Origin: Planctomycetota bacterium
GTDB lineage: Bacteria > Planctomycetota > Phycisphaerae > Sedimentisphaerales > Anaerohalosphaeraceae
Direction of reading: 5' to 3'
Assembly: GCA_030637065.1 (NCBI GenBank)
Contig: DAOVVQ010000023.1
Coordinates: 1-21,423 of the forward strand
Length of the DNA: 21,423 nucleotides
Below, in pieces: positions 6,444 to 14,344 of the stretch; position 1 is the stretch's first letter; every line of letters starts with the position of its first letter. A program made the position numbers and the translations under genes. The notes beneath the pieces were generated by a model. The model saw only the letters and a program-made list of their open reading frames with translations. It searched no databases and had not been told where the DNA came from.

Positions 6444-7301
6444 ATGAGAATTGGTTATATTGGTATCGGGATAATGGGCCTTCCCATGGCAGGCAATCTG
6501 CTCAGGGCCGGGCATGATCTTTCTGTTTTCAGCCGCACTTTAAGCCGGTGCGATCCGTTGGCGGCGGATGGCGCGGCGGTTTGCCGTTCCTCGAGTGAGG
6601 TCGCCGCCAGCAGTGAGGTCGTGTTTATCAATGTCCCCGATACGCCGGATGTTGAGGATGTTATTTTCGGCGCCGGCGGTATTAGCGACGGGGCTGGGGC
6701 GGGGCTGATCGTTGTCGATAACAGCACGATCTCGCCGCGGGCGACTCGCGAATTTGCGGCACGGCTGAAAGAAAAACAGGTCGACTATCTCGATGCGCCC
6801 GTGTCGGGAGGGGATGTCGGGGCGAGGCAGGGGACGTTGGCTATTATGGCCGGCGGCGATGAGGCGGTGTTCGCCAGGTGCCTTCCGCTACTTGAGGTGT
6901 TGGGGTCGAAAGTCGTTCGGGTCGGCTCCGTCGGTATGGGCCAGACGGCGAAGGCGTGCAACCAGCTATTCTGCGCTCTGCACATGCTGGCATGCTGTGA
7001 GGGGATATCGCTTGCGAAGGGTGCCGGTCTTGACCCCGGTATAATGGTCGATGTTGTCTCGTCGGGTGCCGGGGGTTCGTGGGCATTGAAGAATCTTGGC
7101 CCCAAGATCGTAGGCGGCGATCTGGATCCGGGTTTTATGATCGATCTTTTGAGCAAGGATCTGCGTCTGGCGATGGAGCTTGCCGAAGAGGCGGGTTGTG
7201 ATCTGGCTGGGGCGAAGCTTGCGCAGGGGTTGTTTAAGCAGGCCCAAAAAGCCGGTCTTGGCAGGCTCGGGACACAGGCCCTTTGCCGTGTGGTCGACTA
7301 A
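6444..7301 (+). CDS. 3-hydroxyisobutyrate dehydrogenase-like NAD(P) reductase
   Basis: This 285-residue beta-hydroxyacid dehydrogenase (HIBADH / tartronate-semialdehyde reductase / GarR family) is of typical length. The N-terminal Rossmann motif is GYIGIGIMGLPMAGNL, the substrate-binding motif is DAPVSGG (117-123), and the catalytic Lys is K170 in GQTAKACNQ, followed by N173; K238-D239 lie in LLSKDL. It would interconvert a 3-hydroxyacid and its semialdehyde with NAD(P), as in the late steps of sugar-acid breakdown; the exact substrate is unclear. The ATG at 6444 is chosen over an in-frame opening at 6261 because GAGAGGA lies about 8 nt upstream and the fold starts there. It is cytoplasmic and stands alone, convergent with the sulfatase at 7337. 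Confidence 0.9.
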   Translation: MRIGYIGIGIMGLPMAGNLLRAGHDLSVFSRTLSRCDPLAADGAAVCRSSSEVAASSEVVFINVPDTPDVEDVIFGAGGISDGAGAGLIVVDNSTISPRATREFAARLKEKQVDYLDAPVSGGDVGARQGTLAIMAGGDEAVFARCLPLLEVLGSKVVRVGSVGMGQTAKACNQLFCALHMLACCEGISLAKGAGLDPGIMVDVVSSGAGGSWALKNLGPKIVGGDLDPGFMIDLLSKDLRLAMELAEEAGCDLAGAKLAQGLFKQAQKAGLGRLGTQALCRVVD

Positions 7302-7305
7302 CAGG

Positions 7306-7332
7306 AATTAAATGTACCGGGTACCTTTAATT
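7306..7332. terminator. Bidirectional hairpin terminator between convergent genes
   Basis: AATTAAA (7306-7312) pairs with TTTAATT (7326-7332); after one T/C mismatch, GTACC pairs with GGTAC at the tip. A/T-rich ends on both sides provide U-rich tails in either direction. It lies in the 35-bp gap between the reductase stop (7301) and the sulfatase stop (7337). Confidence 0.6.
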
Positions 7333-7336
7333 TGCA

Positions 7337-8680
7337 TTATTTGTCATTGGCTATTTTTTTGGCTTCATCTTCCATGCGTTTTGTCAGTTCCCTTACGAGG
7401 TCCGGTCTTTCTTCGGCCCGGTTGAAACGCTCGGATGGGTCTATGTCGAGATTGAAAAGTTCCGTTCCTTCGATCGTTCGCAACTTCCACGAACCTACCC
7501 GAATCCCTTCGGCCTGACCTTTGCCTCCCTTGTAGTAGATATAGCTCTGGCTTGGAGAGGATTTTGTCCGGCCTTTCAAAAACGGGCCCAGATCGTGGCC
7601 GTCTACGGGATGGTTCGGCAGCTTGCCGCCCCCGGCCTTGACCAGGGTTACGTAAAGGTCCATGCCCGTGGCGATCTCAGCCGAGGTCCGCCCCGCCTTT
7701 ATCTGTCCGGGCCAGCGAATAATGCACGGTACGCGCGGGCCGCCTTCGTAAGTGGTGTGTTTTTGTCCCTTGAGATGGCCGGGGAAACCGGCGTGCCAGG
7801 GCAATACGCCGCCCTGGAGCATACGTTCGGGGAGGTTGAGCCACGGGCCGTTGTCACTTGCAAAGATCACGATCGTATTTTTGTCGTTACCCGTCTGGCG
7901 AAGTGTTCGTGTGATCTGGTCGACGGACCAGTCGATGGTCTCGATGACATCACCTAAAAGCCCGGCCCGCGACTTGCCTCTGAAATTTTCGTCGGCATGG
8001 ATGGGCAGATGGGCCATCGAATAGGCCAGGTACAAAAAGAACGGCCCGTCTTTCGATTCGCGAATGAAGTCAACCGCATGTTCCGTGTACCGTATCGTCA
8101 GGGTGTCCTGATCGACCGGATATTCGATCCTTTTCGTATTCTCATAAAGCCACAGGGGCACATCGGTATTTACCCACGGCTTTTGCATATCGTTGGAATA
8201 GGGCAGGCCGAACCAGTAGTCGAAACCCTTGCCGACGGGCAGCGACTCGTTCTTCTGATAACCAAGGTGCCACTTGCCCATCATGGCTGTTCGATAGCCG
8301 ACCTTCTTGAGGGCCTGGGCGAGGGTAACTTCGCTGTCCGGGATGCCGCCGTCGCCGCCGGCGCCGGTCTTGCCGAGGTTGACGCGAGACAGATAGCGTC
8401 CGAGCATTAGCTGGGTCCTCGCAGGCACACAGGATGTTGCGGAGTAAAACGACGTAAGCCGCAGGCCCTCCCCGGCCAGCTTATCAAGGCTGGGCGTCTT
8501 GATGGTCGGGTGGCCGTAACAGCTAAGGTCGCCATAGCCGACGTCATCGGCAAAGAGCAGAACGATATTCGGCTGGGTTGAAGTGGATTTGGCAATTGCC
8601 TGCGTTGGCAGCGAGCCGACAAGGGCGATGAGGATCAGTACCGCAGTTAGCATCCTGATGTTACGGTTCCATGTCTCCAT
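7337..8680 (-). CDS. Type I sulfatase, Sec-exported (sulfatase 2)
   Basis: This 447-residue arylsulfatase-A-like enzyme has a Sec signal peptide (hydrophobic residues 10-24, likely cleavage after AIA near residue 30). Metal site D45-D46 lies in ADDVGYGD, the formylglycine Cys is C84 in SCVPARTQ, and K136/H138 lie in MGKWHLGY. ASDNGPW holds the further Asp/Asn ligands, and the C-terminal LFNLDIDPSE is typical. Unlike sulfatases 1 and 3-5 it uses Sec rather than Tat. AAAGGAG lies 8 nt before the ATG. The 104-bp gap to the upstream sulfatase contains a TAGTNNN/hairpin element, whose heptads end near the ribosome site, so it may be read through from upstream or have its own promoter. It is the last gene of the minus-strand run. 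Confidence 0.94.
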   Translation of the reverse strand: METWNRNIRMLTAVLILIALVGSLPTQAIAKSTSTQPNIVLLFADDVGYGDLSCYGHPTIKTPSLDKLAGEGLRLTSFYSATSCVPARTQLMLGRYLSRVNLGKTGAGGDGGIPDSEVTLAQALKKVGYRTAMMGKWHLGYQKNESLPVGKGFDYWFGLPYSNDMQKPWVNTDVPLWLYENTKRIEYPVDQDTLTIRYTEHAVDFIRESKDGPFFLYLAYSMAHLPIHADENFRGKSRAGLLGDVIETIDWSVDQITRTLRQTGNDKNTIVIFASDNGPWLNLPERMLQGGVLPWHAGFPGHLKGQKHTTYEGGPRVPCIIRWPGQIKAGRTSAEIATGMDLYVTLVKAGGGKLPNHPVDGHDLGPFLKGRTKSSPSQSYIYYKGGKGQAEGIRVGSWKLRTIEGTELFNLDIDPSERFNRAEERPDLVRELTKRMEDEAKKIANDK

Positions 8681-8699
8681 TGTTATTTCTCCTTTTTTA

Positions 8700-8767
8700 T
8701 AGTCGTTAGTATTCAGTATTTAGTCGGTCGAAGCCGGCAACGCCGGCAACTGTTTTAAGTTTTTGTT
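8700..8767 (+). repeat. Dispersed heptad-hairpin element, copy A
   Basis: Heptads TAGTCGT, TAGTATT, CAGTATT and TAGTCGG (8700-8727) are followed by TCGAA and a hairpin GCCGGC-AAC-GCCGGC (8733-8747). A tail CAACTGTTTTAAGTTTTTG follows. Copies B (21013-21076) and C (14040-14117, minus) have the same order. Here the element runs opposite to the flanking sulfatase genes. Confidence 0.8.
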
Positions 8768-8784
8768 CTGCAAATGGTTTAGGC

Positions 8785-10269
8785 TCATTTTAGGTTATTT
8801 TCCCGGGTAACCCCGCCCTGCGTATAAAAATCGGGCTTTACATACATCGAATTGAGGACCTCCTGCAACTGCCGGCGCTTCTCAGGCCACTTGTCGCGGT
8901 CGATAATATGCTCTTCAAGGGGGTCTTTGCTCACATCGTAAAGCCTGCCGTTATCGTAGAGCTTTAGTCGCTTGTCGCGTGCGAACCTGGCTCGCGGAAA
9001 TTTCGGATTGGGCATGGCGCTACTCGGATTCTTGTCGTAATGACAGAATACCCAATCCCGCTCGGCGACTACGTATTGACGGGGATAGCTTTTTTTGCCG
9101 CAGATCTGAGGTAGAAAACTGTGCCCGTCGAGTTCAGTCCCTTCGGGCAATGTCGCTCCGCTGGCATGGGCGATCGTCATAAAGAAGTCACTGAAGTCCA
9201 CGAGATCGCCACAGTCTGCGCCCTTTGCATTCAGGCCCCGCCAGCTTGTTATCAGCGGCACATGCGTCCCGGCATTGGTCGTCATCCCCTTGCCACCGGT
9301 AATCGTCCCGTCCTCGGTTTGGGTTTCAATGCCGTGTATCGTCCCGTTGTCGCCGGTGAACATCACGATCGTATTATCGCGAATACCGAGGTGCTCTAAT
9401 TTGTCGAGTATCCTGCCGACCAGCTTGTCGGCGTATTCGACCATATCCTTAAAATACTTCTTGTCGCTCTTGAGCTTTTGGGCTGGGAGCATTTCTTTAA
9501 CGCCTTTGGAATCCGGCGTCGGCACGTTAGGGCCGTGTGTGAGGATCATCGGGTAATATATAAAGAATGGCTCGGCCTTTTGCGATTCGATAAAATCGAC
9601 CAGAAAATCCGTGCAGATATCGGGTGCGTAATCGTCAAAGGTAGTCGGGACAAGCCTGCCGTTTCGCAGGACGCACGGACGCCAGTAGCGTGATGTCATG
9701 TGGGGCCGGTCGTCCACGATGCAATAGTATCTTTCCGACGGCTTGTTCGGATTATAATAGTAATTGTCCGGTGTATCCAGAGGGTACTTGAGCTTAAAAC
9801 CTTCGAGATCGAATCCGTAGGCCCACATGCAGGTCTCGTCGAAACCCGCCTTCTTCGCCGTTACGCCGTCATTACTGAGCTGCCACTTGCCCGCGCAGGC
9901 GGTTGCATATCCCGCTCTTTGCATAATATGCCCGAACGTCGTCTCCGTCTTTGGCAGCGTGCCCCACTGAGTATAGTTTCTGTTGTTATAGATCCCCGTC
10001 ATGATCTGCACGCGCGAAGGCGAACAGATCGGCTGGGAATAACAATGCTCGAACCGAACGCCGCTGCGGGCCATCCGGTCGAGATTGGGTGTCTTGTAAG
10101 AGGTGCATCCGTTAGCGCCAACGCATTCGTAACCCATATCGTCGGCCATGATGAGGATAACGTTGGGCCGCTTTTTATTATTGGCAGCCGTAGTGATCGC
10201 AGGGGCGGCAAAACTCATCGCCACAGCCCCAGCCGCTACAGTCTTCAGGAAATCTCTTCTGCTTTGCAT
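8785..10269 (-). CDS. Type I sulfatase, Tat-exported (sulfatase 3)
   Basis: This 494-residue sulfatase has a Tat signal (SRRDFLKTVAAG). D43-D44 lie in ADDMGYE, formylglycine C82 in ICSPSRVQ, H245 in LTHGP, D307-N308 in TGDNGT and K327 in GGKGM. The usual GKWH motif reads GKWQ (K128, Q130), replacing a sulfate-contacting His; this occurs in some sulfatase subfamilies but may shift specificity. Periplasmic sulfate-ester hydrolysis is expected. It starts 25 bp after the stop of sulfatase 4, with a modest TAAGG ribosome site, and so belongs to the same transcript. Confidence 0.93.
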   Translation of the reverse strand: MQSRRDFLKTVAAGAVAMSFAAPAITTAANNKKRPNVILIMADDMGYECVGANGCTSYKTPNLDRMARSGVRFEHCYSQPICSPSRVQIMTGIYNNRNYTQWGTLPKTETTFGHIMQRAGYATACAGKWQLSNDGVTAKKAGFDETCMWAYGFDLEGFKLKYPLDTPDNYYYNPNKPSERYYCIVDDRPHMTSRYWRPCVLRNGRLVPTTFDDYAPDICTDFLVDFIESQKAEPFFIYYPMILTHGPNVPTPDSKGVKEMLPAQKLKSDKKYFKDMVEYADKLVGRILDKLEHLGIRDNTIVMFTGDNGTIHGIETQTEDGTITGGKGMTTNAGTHVPLITSWRGLNAKGADCGDLVDFSDFFMTIAHASGATLPEGTELDGHSFLPQICGKKSYPRQYVVAERDWVFCHYDKNPSSAMPNPKFPRARFARDKRLKLYDNGRLYDVSKDPLEEHIIDRDKWPEKRRQLQEVLNSMYVKPDFYTQGGVTRENNLK

Positions 10270-10294
10270 ATTAAGCCTTATCAGAGTGCTTTTT

Positions 10295-11863
10295 CTAAAA
10301 TTTCATCTCTTCTTTGGGTATTCCGCCAGCGCGAGCGTTCCACTTTTTCCAGTTTTTTTCCATCTCCTTTACGATCTCCGGGTGCAGATGAGCGATATCG
10401 TTTGTTTCGCTTCTGTCGGCGGCGAGATTGTAGAGTTTCCATGGCTCCAGGGGCTTATCGCCGCGAGGAAGCTGCATTGTCGCCTTGTAATTTCCCGACC
10501 TGACGGCGAGCCACCCCTCATAGTGCCAGCAGATCGTCCTCTTGACCGGCTTTTCGCCCCTGATGGCGGGCAAAAGGCTTATCCCGTCCAGCGGCTTGAT
10601 GTTGCGACCCCCATACCTTGTAGGATAGTCGCTCCCGGTGATATCGAGGATCGTGGGCATAATGTCATAAACGTGGCCGACCTGGTGGCACCGCCTGCCG
10701 GGTGTGCCTATGCCGTCCGGCCAGTGGAATATCATCGGAGTACATGCCCCGCCTTCCATCAGGGTGGATTTGTATTTGCGAAGCGGCACATTGCAGACGG
10801 AGGCCCCGACACCGTTGAGGCGGCTGCGAGTACCCCTTTCGCCGAGCTGCCTGCCAGGGGGCTGAACGGTCGGCTTACCCTCAGCGCTGGCGCCATTGTC
10901 GTTGGTAAAGATTATCACCGTATTATCGAACAGGTCGTTGGCCTTCAGATAGTCAAACAGCCTGCCTAACTCCCGGTCCATTCTGTCGACCATCGCCGTA
11001 TGAATGGCGAGGACGCGGGAATAATATTTTTTGTCCTCTTCGTTCATCTCGTCCCAGGATGGCACACCGGTTTCCAGGTCCGCCAGCCGGCAATGGGCAG
11101 GGTCGATCAGGCCCTTTTTGACCATGCGGTCGTATCGTCTCTTCCGCGCGGCATCGGTTCCGTCGAGGAAGGTGTTTTCGTATTTCTTAATGTCCTCCGG
11201 CAGCGCCTGCAGCGGCCAGTGGGGATTGTGCGGAGCGTAGTACATAAAGAACGGCTTGCTCTTGCCTTTATCTACGACCTCTTCGGCCAGGAACTTTATC
11301 GCGTAATTGGTATCCTCGACGGTGAGATACCACCTCTCGATCGGGACGGTCATATCCGCCTTGGTATAGGCCCGGTCATCGATGCGGATCTTGGGGTCCT
11401 TGTCCTCGGGCCAGTAGTAGATAGCACCCAACGGGCTGCCGAATACCCGCTCGAAGCCGACCTCCTCGGGCCTGGGGTTGATATGCCATTTGTCGATCAT
11501 CAGGTTTTTGTAATCGCCCTTTAGCACCTCGGCGATCGTTACACCGCCATGCTCGATCACATTGCCTGCGCTGTGATGGGCGTGTATCTTCTGGCAGGAA
11601 AGCCCCGTCATCAGCGATGCCCGCGTCGGAGCGCACTTTGCGTTATTATAAAAATCGGTAAACAGCAGGCCATTTGCTGCCAGGGCGTCAATATTCGGCG
11701 TCTCCGCATCGCCACCCATACAGCCGAGATCGCTGTAACCCATATCGTCCGAGAGGATCAGCAGGATATTAGGCCGCTTTTTTTTATCAGCCGCCCGCAG
11801 CGGGAGGATAGCCGTTATGGCTGCAAGACCTGTCATTTTCAGGAAACTTCTTCGGTTGTACAC
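10295..11863 (-). CDS. Type I sulfatase, Tat-exported (sulfatase 4)
   Basis: This 522-residue arylsulfatase-like enzyme has a Tat signal (NRRSFLKMTGLAA). D39-D40 lie in SDDMGYSD, formylglycine C77 in KCAPTRAS (CxPTR variant), K125/H127 in IDKWHI (Asp in place of the usual Gly before KWH), and the Asp/Asn pair in TNDNGAS. It is longer than typical because of inserts around residues 240-290 and 340-370 (the latter RQLGERGTRSRLNG). The start is GTG at 11863, supported by AGGAG 6 nt upstream and by placing the twin arginines at residues 4-5. It follows the FG-GAP gene by 91 bp and precedes sulfatase 3 by 25 bp. Confidence 0.93.
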   Translation of the reverse strand: MYNRRSFLKMTGLAAITAILPLRAADKKKRPNILLILSDDMGYSDLGCMGGDAETPNIDALAANGLLFTDFYNNAKCAPTRASLMTGLSCQKIHAHHSAGNVIEHGGVTIAEVLKGDYKNLMIDKWHINPRPEEVGFERVFGSPLGAIYYWPEDKDPKIRIDDRAYTKADMTVPIERWYLTVEDTNYAIKFLAEEVVDKGKSKPFFMYYAPHNPHWPLQALPEDIKKYENTFLDGTDAARKRRYDRMVKKGLIDPAHCRLADLETGVPSWDEMNEEDKKYYSRVLAIHTAMVDRMDRELGRLFDYLKANDLFDNTVIIFTNDNGASAEGKPTVQPPGRQLGERGTRSRLNGVGASVCNVPLRKYKSTLMEGGACTPMIFHWPDGIGTPGRRCHQVGHVYDIMPTILDITGSDYPTRYGGRNIKPLDGISLLPAIRGEKPVKRTICWHYEGWLAVRSGNYKATMQLPRGDKPLEPWKLYNLAADRSETNDIAHLHPEIVKEMEKNWKKWNARAGGIPKEEMKF

Positions 11864-11954
11864 AAATAACTCCTGCTTAGATTGAATAATATCCCTGCTC
11901 CGCCCTCAAACACTAACGCGGGCTTTCTCGCTGGTAATACCGGGTCTGGCTCCC

Positions 11955-13121
11955 TTAGTGCTGGTGCGGGTGCTCGGATTTTACCGGGCCCTGGTTCCAG
12001 AAGAGGTAGAGGCCCTCTTTGCCGGGCGCGACGATATCGTCGAATCCGTTTCCGTCAAGATCGGCTATCCACATGTAGATGCCTGCACCGCTTGCCTTGC
12101 CGGGCGGACCGTAATCGATTGTCACACCTTTGGACTTGCCCGGCTGGAGCGCAAAATAATACAGGCCTACCGGATCTTCGGCGCCGGCATCCTTTCCGCC
12201 GTGGGCGTAGTAGCGTTTGCCGGTGACGAGTTCGGGTTGGCCGTCTTTGTCGAGGTCGGCCAGTCTCATTTCGTGGTACTGGGAGCGGGTGGTTTCGATG
12301 TCATGCTTTGTCCATTTCTGGTTTTTGCCCTGCTGCCACCATGCCAGGCCGTAATCGTGGCCCATTCCGACGAGGATGTCGTTTTTGCCGTCGCCGTCAA
12401 CGTCGAAGACGGGCATTGGTACGCTTGCGCGGCCCAGCTCGAATTCGGGGTGCCAGGTCCAGCTTTGCTTGAAGGGTTTGGCGGGTGCCTGGTACCAGCC
12501 CTTGGCGACGATGAAGTCGCCTCGCCCGTCGCCGTTGATATCGCCGAAACCTAATCCGTGGCCCTGAAACTCGGGTGATATCTCATGGCGCTTAAAGACG
12601 CCGGTGCCTTTGCCCTTTGCATCGCGGACAAGTTGAAAGGCGATGAGCGGTCCCTTGGGCAGATTCGGAATAACTTCGACAAAGCCGTCGCCGTCGACAT
12701 CCCAGAAGCACGGTCGTTCGATACTGCCAACCTGTTCGATCTCGTGGATTTTCCAGAGTACGGATTTGCCCTTGGGGTTTTCGCGCCATGTCAATATCTT
12801 GCCGAACCAGCCGCCGCTGACGATGTCGATGTATCCGTCGCCGTTTACGTCCATTGGGTAGACGCCGAAGTCGTCAAAATAGTCTCTTTCGGCTAACAGT
12901 TCGCACATCTTGTGGCTTTTTTTAAATCGCGGCCCCGGGTACCAGTATTCGCCGCAGACGATGTCGAGCTTGCCGTCGTTGTTGAGGTCGGCGGCACATG
13001 CGGACTCATAGGTCAGGTCGTTTAGTTTTTGCTTCTCAAAGACGAGCGGTTCGCTACTCTGTGCGATCGCGCACACAAGACAGAGACTCGCCAATCCCAG
13101 GGTTGTCAGTCGCTTTAACAT
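11955..13121 (-). CDS. Secreted FG-GAP/VCBS-repeat beta-propeller protein
   Basis: This 388-residue protein has a Sec signal peptide (hydrophobic residues 7-20). Seven Asp-rich calcium-loop motifs recur through it: DLNNDGKLD, DVNGDGYID, DVDGDGFVE, DINGDGRGD, DVDGDGKND, DLDKDGQPE and DLDGNGFDD. This spacing fits a seven-bladed propeller like integrin-alpha/VCBS domains. No catalytic motif is seen; such proteins often bind glycans or surfaces. The position between the epimerase (54 bp upstream) and sulfatase 4 suggests a binding or accessory role in the same substrate pathway, which is inference. GGAGG lies 7 nt before the ATG. The C-terminus is His-rich (SEHPHQH). Confidence 0.88.
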   Translation of the reverse strand: MLKRLTTLGLASLCLVCAIAQSSEPLVFEKQKLNDLTYESACAADLNNDGKLDIVCGEYWYPGPRFKKSHKMCELLAERDYFDDFGVYPMDVNGDGYIDIVSGGWFGKILTWRENPKGKSVLWKIHEIEQVGSIERPCFWDVDGDGFVEVIPNLPKGPLIAFQLVRDAKGKGTGVFKRHEISPEFQGHGLGFGDINGDGRGDFIVAKGWYQAPAKPFKQSWTWHPEFELGRASVPMPVFDVDGDGKNDILVGMGHDYGLAWWQQGKNQKWTKHDIETTRSQYHEMRLADLDKDGQPELVTGKRYYAHGGKDAGAEDPVGLYYFALQPGKSKGVTIDYGPPGKASGAGIYMWIADLDGNGFDDIVAPGKEGLYLFWNQGPVKSEHPHQH

Positions 13122-13175
13122 GATTCATCCTCCATTACAGTAAACAGAATATTGCCCGCAATCGTCCGCGGTATT

Positions 13176-14021
13176 TTAGTTCGCCCTGGCCATTGACTTC
13201 ATGAATGCCAGGCCCTTTACGGCGAGGTCGTCTGCGGATTCATAGATTGGTCGCCAGATACATGCCGCTGCACACAGGTCCAGTATGCCGATAGCGAAGC
13301 TCTCGATAGTCACCCAGCCGTCGTAACCGACATCGCTCAGGGCGGCGAAGCATTCCTGCCATGAGACCTGTCCGGTCCCGAGTACGCCGCGGTCGCTTTC
13401 GGAGGCGTGGAAGTGGCCGATGTTCGCACCAGCGGCGCGGATGGCATCCGGCGTGTTCTTTTCTTCGATGTTGGCGTGGAAGGTATCGACCTGGATTTTT
13501 ACATTGTCCAGCCCGACCGCTTCGACAAACTTTACGCTGTCGGCGATGGTATTGAGGAAATGGGTCTCGAAGCGATTTAAGGGTTCGACCGCCAATGCGA
13601 TGCCGGACTTTTTGGCATGTTCGCCGGCGGCACGCAGGCCTTCGACGCCCCATTTCCACTCATCGTCGGTCCGGGCCATACCGGTCAGTTGCCGGACGGG
13701 TGCGTAGAGCGGACCGGCGACGGTCTTAGAGCCCATTTCCGCGGAGATATCGACGACGCGTTTGAGTCGCTCGATCCCAGCGGCGCGCTCGTCGGCTTCG
13801 GGGCTGGTAATGCTGGTACCGGGCATGAGGATGGCACACGAGGTGACGCCTACGCCGGCCTTTTCACATGCCTGGCGGGTGGCGGCTGGGTCGAGGATGT
13901 CCAGATCGGCGAAGAGAATCTCGACGCCGTCGTAGCCCATGTCAGCGACCTTTTTGACGAGGTCGATCTGGTCGGCGGAAAAGGCTGCCGTGTAAACGAG
14001 AAGATTTAGTCCGAATCGCAT
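13176..14021 (-). CDS. D-tagatose/D-allulose 3-epimerase-like sugar epimerase
   Basis: This 281-residue TIM-barrel protein belongs to the AP-endonuclease-2-like sugar isomerase superfamily. The four metal ligands of ketose 3-epimerases are in order and spacing: E146 (AVEPLNRFE), D179 (QVDTFH), H205 (HFHASE) and E240 (VTIESF). This is a constant offset of four from the well-studied D-allulose 3-epimerase numbering, and R211 (ESDRG) and E152 also fit. The reaction would be C3 epimerisation of a free ketose such as fructose, tagatose or a related 3-keto intermediate. It is cytoplasmic. AAGGAG lies 9 nt before the ATG. It is the first gene of the long minus-strand run, and its leader contains a nested hairpin and repeat copy C. 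Confidence 0.88.
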   Translation of the reverse strand: MRFGLNLLVYTAAFSADQIDLVKKVADMGYDGVEILFADLDILDPAATRQACEKAGVGVTSCAILMPGTSITSPEADERAAGIERLKRVVDISAEMGSKTVAGPLYAPVRQLTGMARTDDEWKWGVEGLRAAGEHAKKSGIALAVEPLNRFETHFLNTIADSVKFVEAVGLDNVKIQVDTFHANIEEKNTPDAIRAAGANIGHFHASESDRGVLGTGQVSWQECFAALSDVGYDGWVTIESFAIGILDLCAAACIWRPIYESADDLAVKGLAFMKSMARAN

Positions 14022-14039
14022 TGTGCATCGCTCCTTATA

Positions 14040-14117
14040 ATTAAGAACTTTAACTAATTGCCGACGAAGTCGGCTTCGACTGACTAAATACTAAAGACTA
14101 ACGACTATCGACTCTCA
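14040..14117 (-). repeat. Dispersed heptad-hairpin element, copy C
   Basis: Read on the minus strand, heptads TAGTCGT, TAGTCTT, TAGTATT and TAGTCAG lead into GTCGAA and a hairpin GCCGAC-TTC-GTCGGC (plus positions 14060-14074). An AGTTAAAGTT tail follows. Relative to copy A the stem differs at one base pair on each arm, with pairing kept. It lies within the predicted leader of the epimerase operon. Confidence 0.78.
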
Positions 14118-14152
14118 AACCGGTCCGTTTTGAAAAAACGGGCAGTTTGAGT
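14111..14152 (-). promoter_or_regulatory. Nested hairpin at start of epimerase-operon leader
   Basis: CCGTTTT (14125-14131) pairs with AAAACGG (14135-14141) inside an outer CAAAC/GTTTG stem (14116-14120 with 14145-14149), closed by ACT/AGT. It would form right at the 5' end of a minus-strand transcript started by the promoter at 14158-14186, and might stabilise or regulate it. Confidence 0.35.
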
Positions 14153-14157
14153 AATTT

Positions 14158-14186
14158 ACCGTACCACAGCCGGTGGATTTAGTCAA
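14158..14186 (-). promoter_or_regulatory. Candidate promoter of epimerase/sulfatase run
   Basis: On the minus strand TTGACT (14186-14181), a 17-nt spacer and TACGGT (14163-14158): a good -35 with a poor -10. It lies back to back with the plus-strand promoter, the two -35 boxes being 4 bp apart. Confidence 0.35.
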
Positions 14187-14190
14187 TAAC

Positions 14191-14218
14191 TTGACGTTGC
14201 GGCTTGGGCGGTTATGAT
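14191..14218 (+). promoter_or_regulatory. Promoter of DUF1080/sulfatase 5 unit
   Basis: TTGACG (14191-14196), a 16-nt spacer and TATGAT (14213-14218) match sigma70 well. The ATG of the DUF1080 gene is 127 bp downstream of the -10. The -10 box sits in the loop of the inverted repeat at 14198-14238. Confidence 0.5.
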
Positions 14219-14238
14219 AGCTTTCAGCCCAAGCCGCA
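14198..14238. promoter_or_regulatory. 12-bp inverted repeat around -10 box, likely operator or RNA hairpin
   Basis: TGCGGCTTGGGC (14198-14209) and its perfect complement GCCCAAGCCGCA (14227-14238) flank a 17-nt centre that contains the -10 TATGAT. One arm is in the promoter spacer, the other at about the start site. That position suits a repressor operator; alternatively it is a DNA cruciform. The whole stem cannot form in the transcript, because one arm lies upstream of the start. Confidence 0.5.
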
Positions 14239-14344
14239 GCCATGTGGCAGGACGGCGTTTTTGCCCGTATTATTGCGTGTTCTTTGAAAGAAGATACGAG
14301 GCGGTGGTTTTGTGATGGCAACTTTTCAGGAAAGGAAAACGGAA

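Noticed and set aside
10148..10969. Long plus-strand ORF of 273 codons antisense to sulfatases 3 and 4
   Set aside because: It lies opposite two genes with complete sulfatase motifs, has no ribosome site and translates to low-complexity Arg/Ala-rich sequence; a GC-rich shadow frame.
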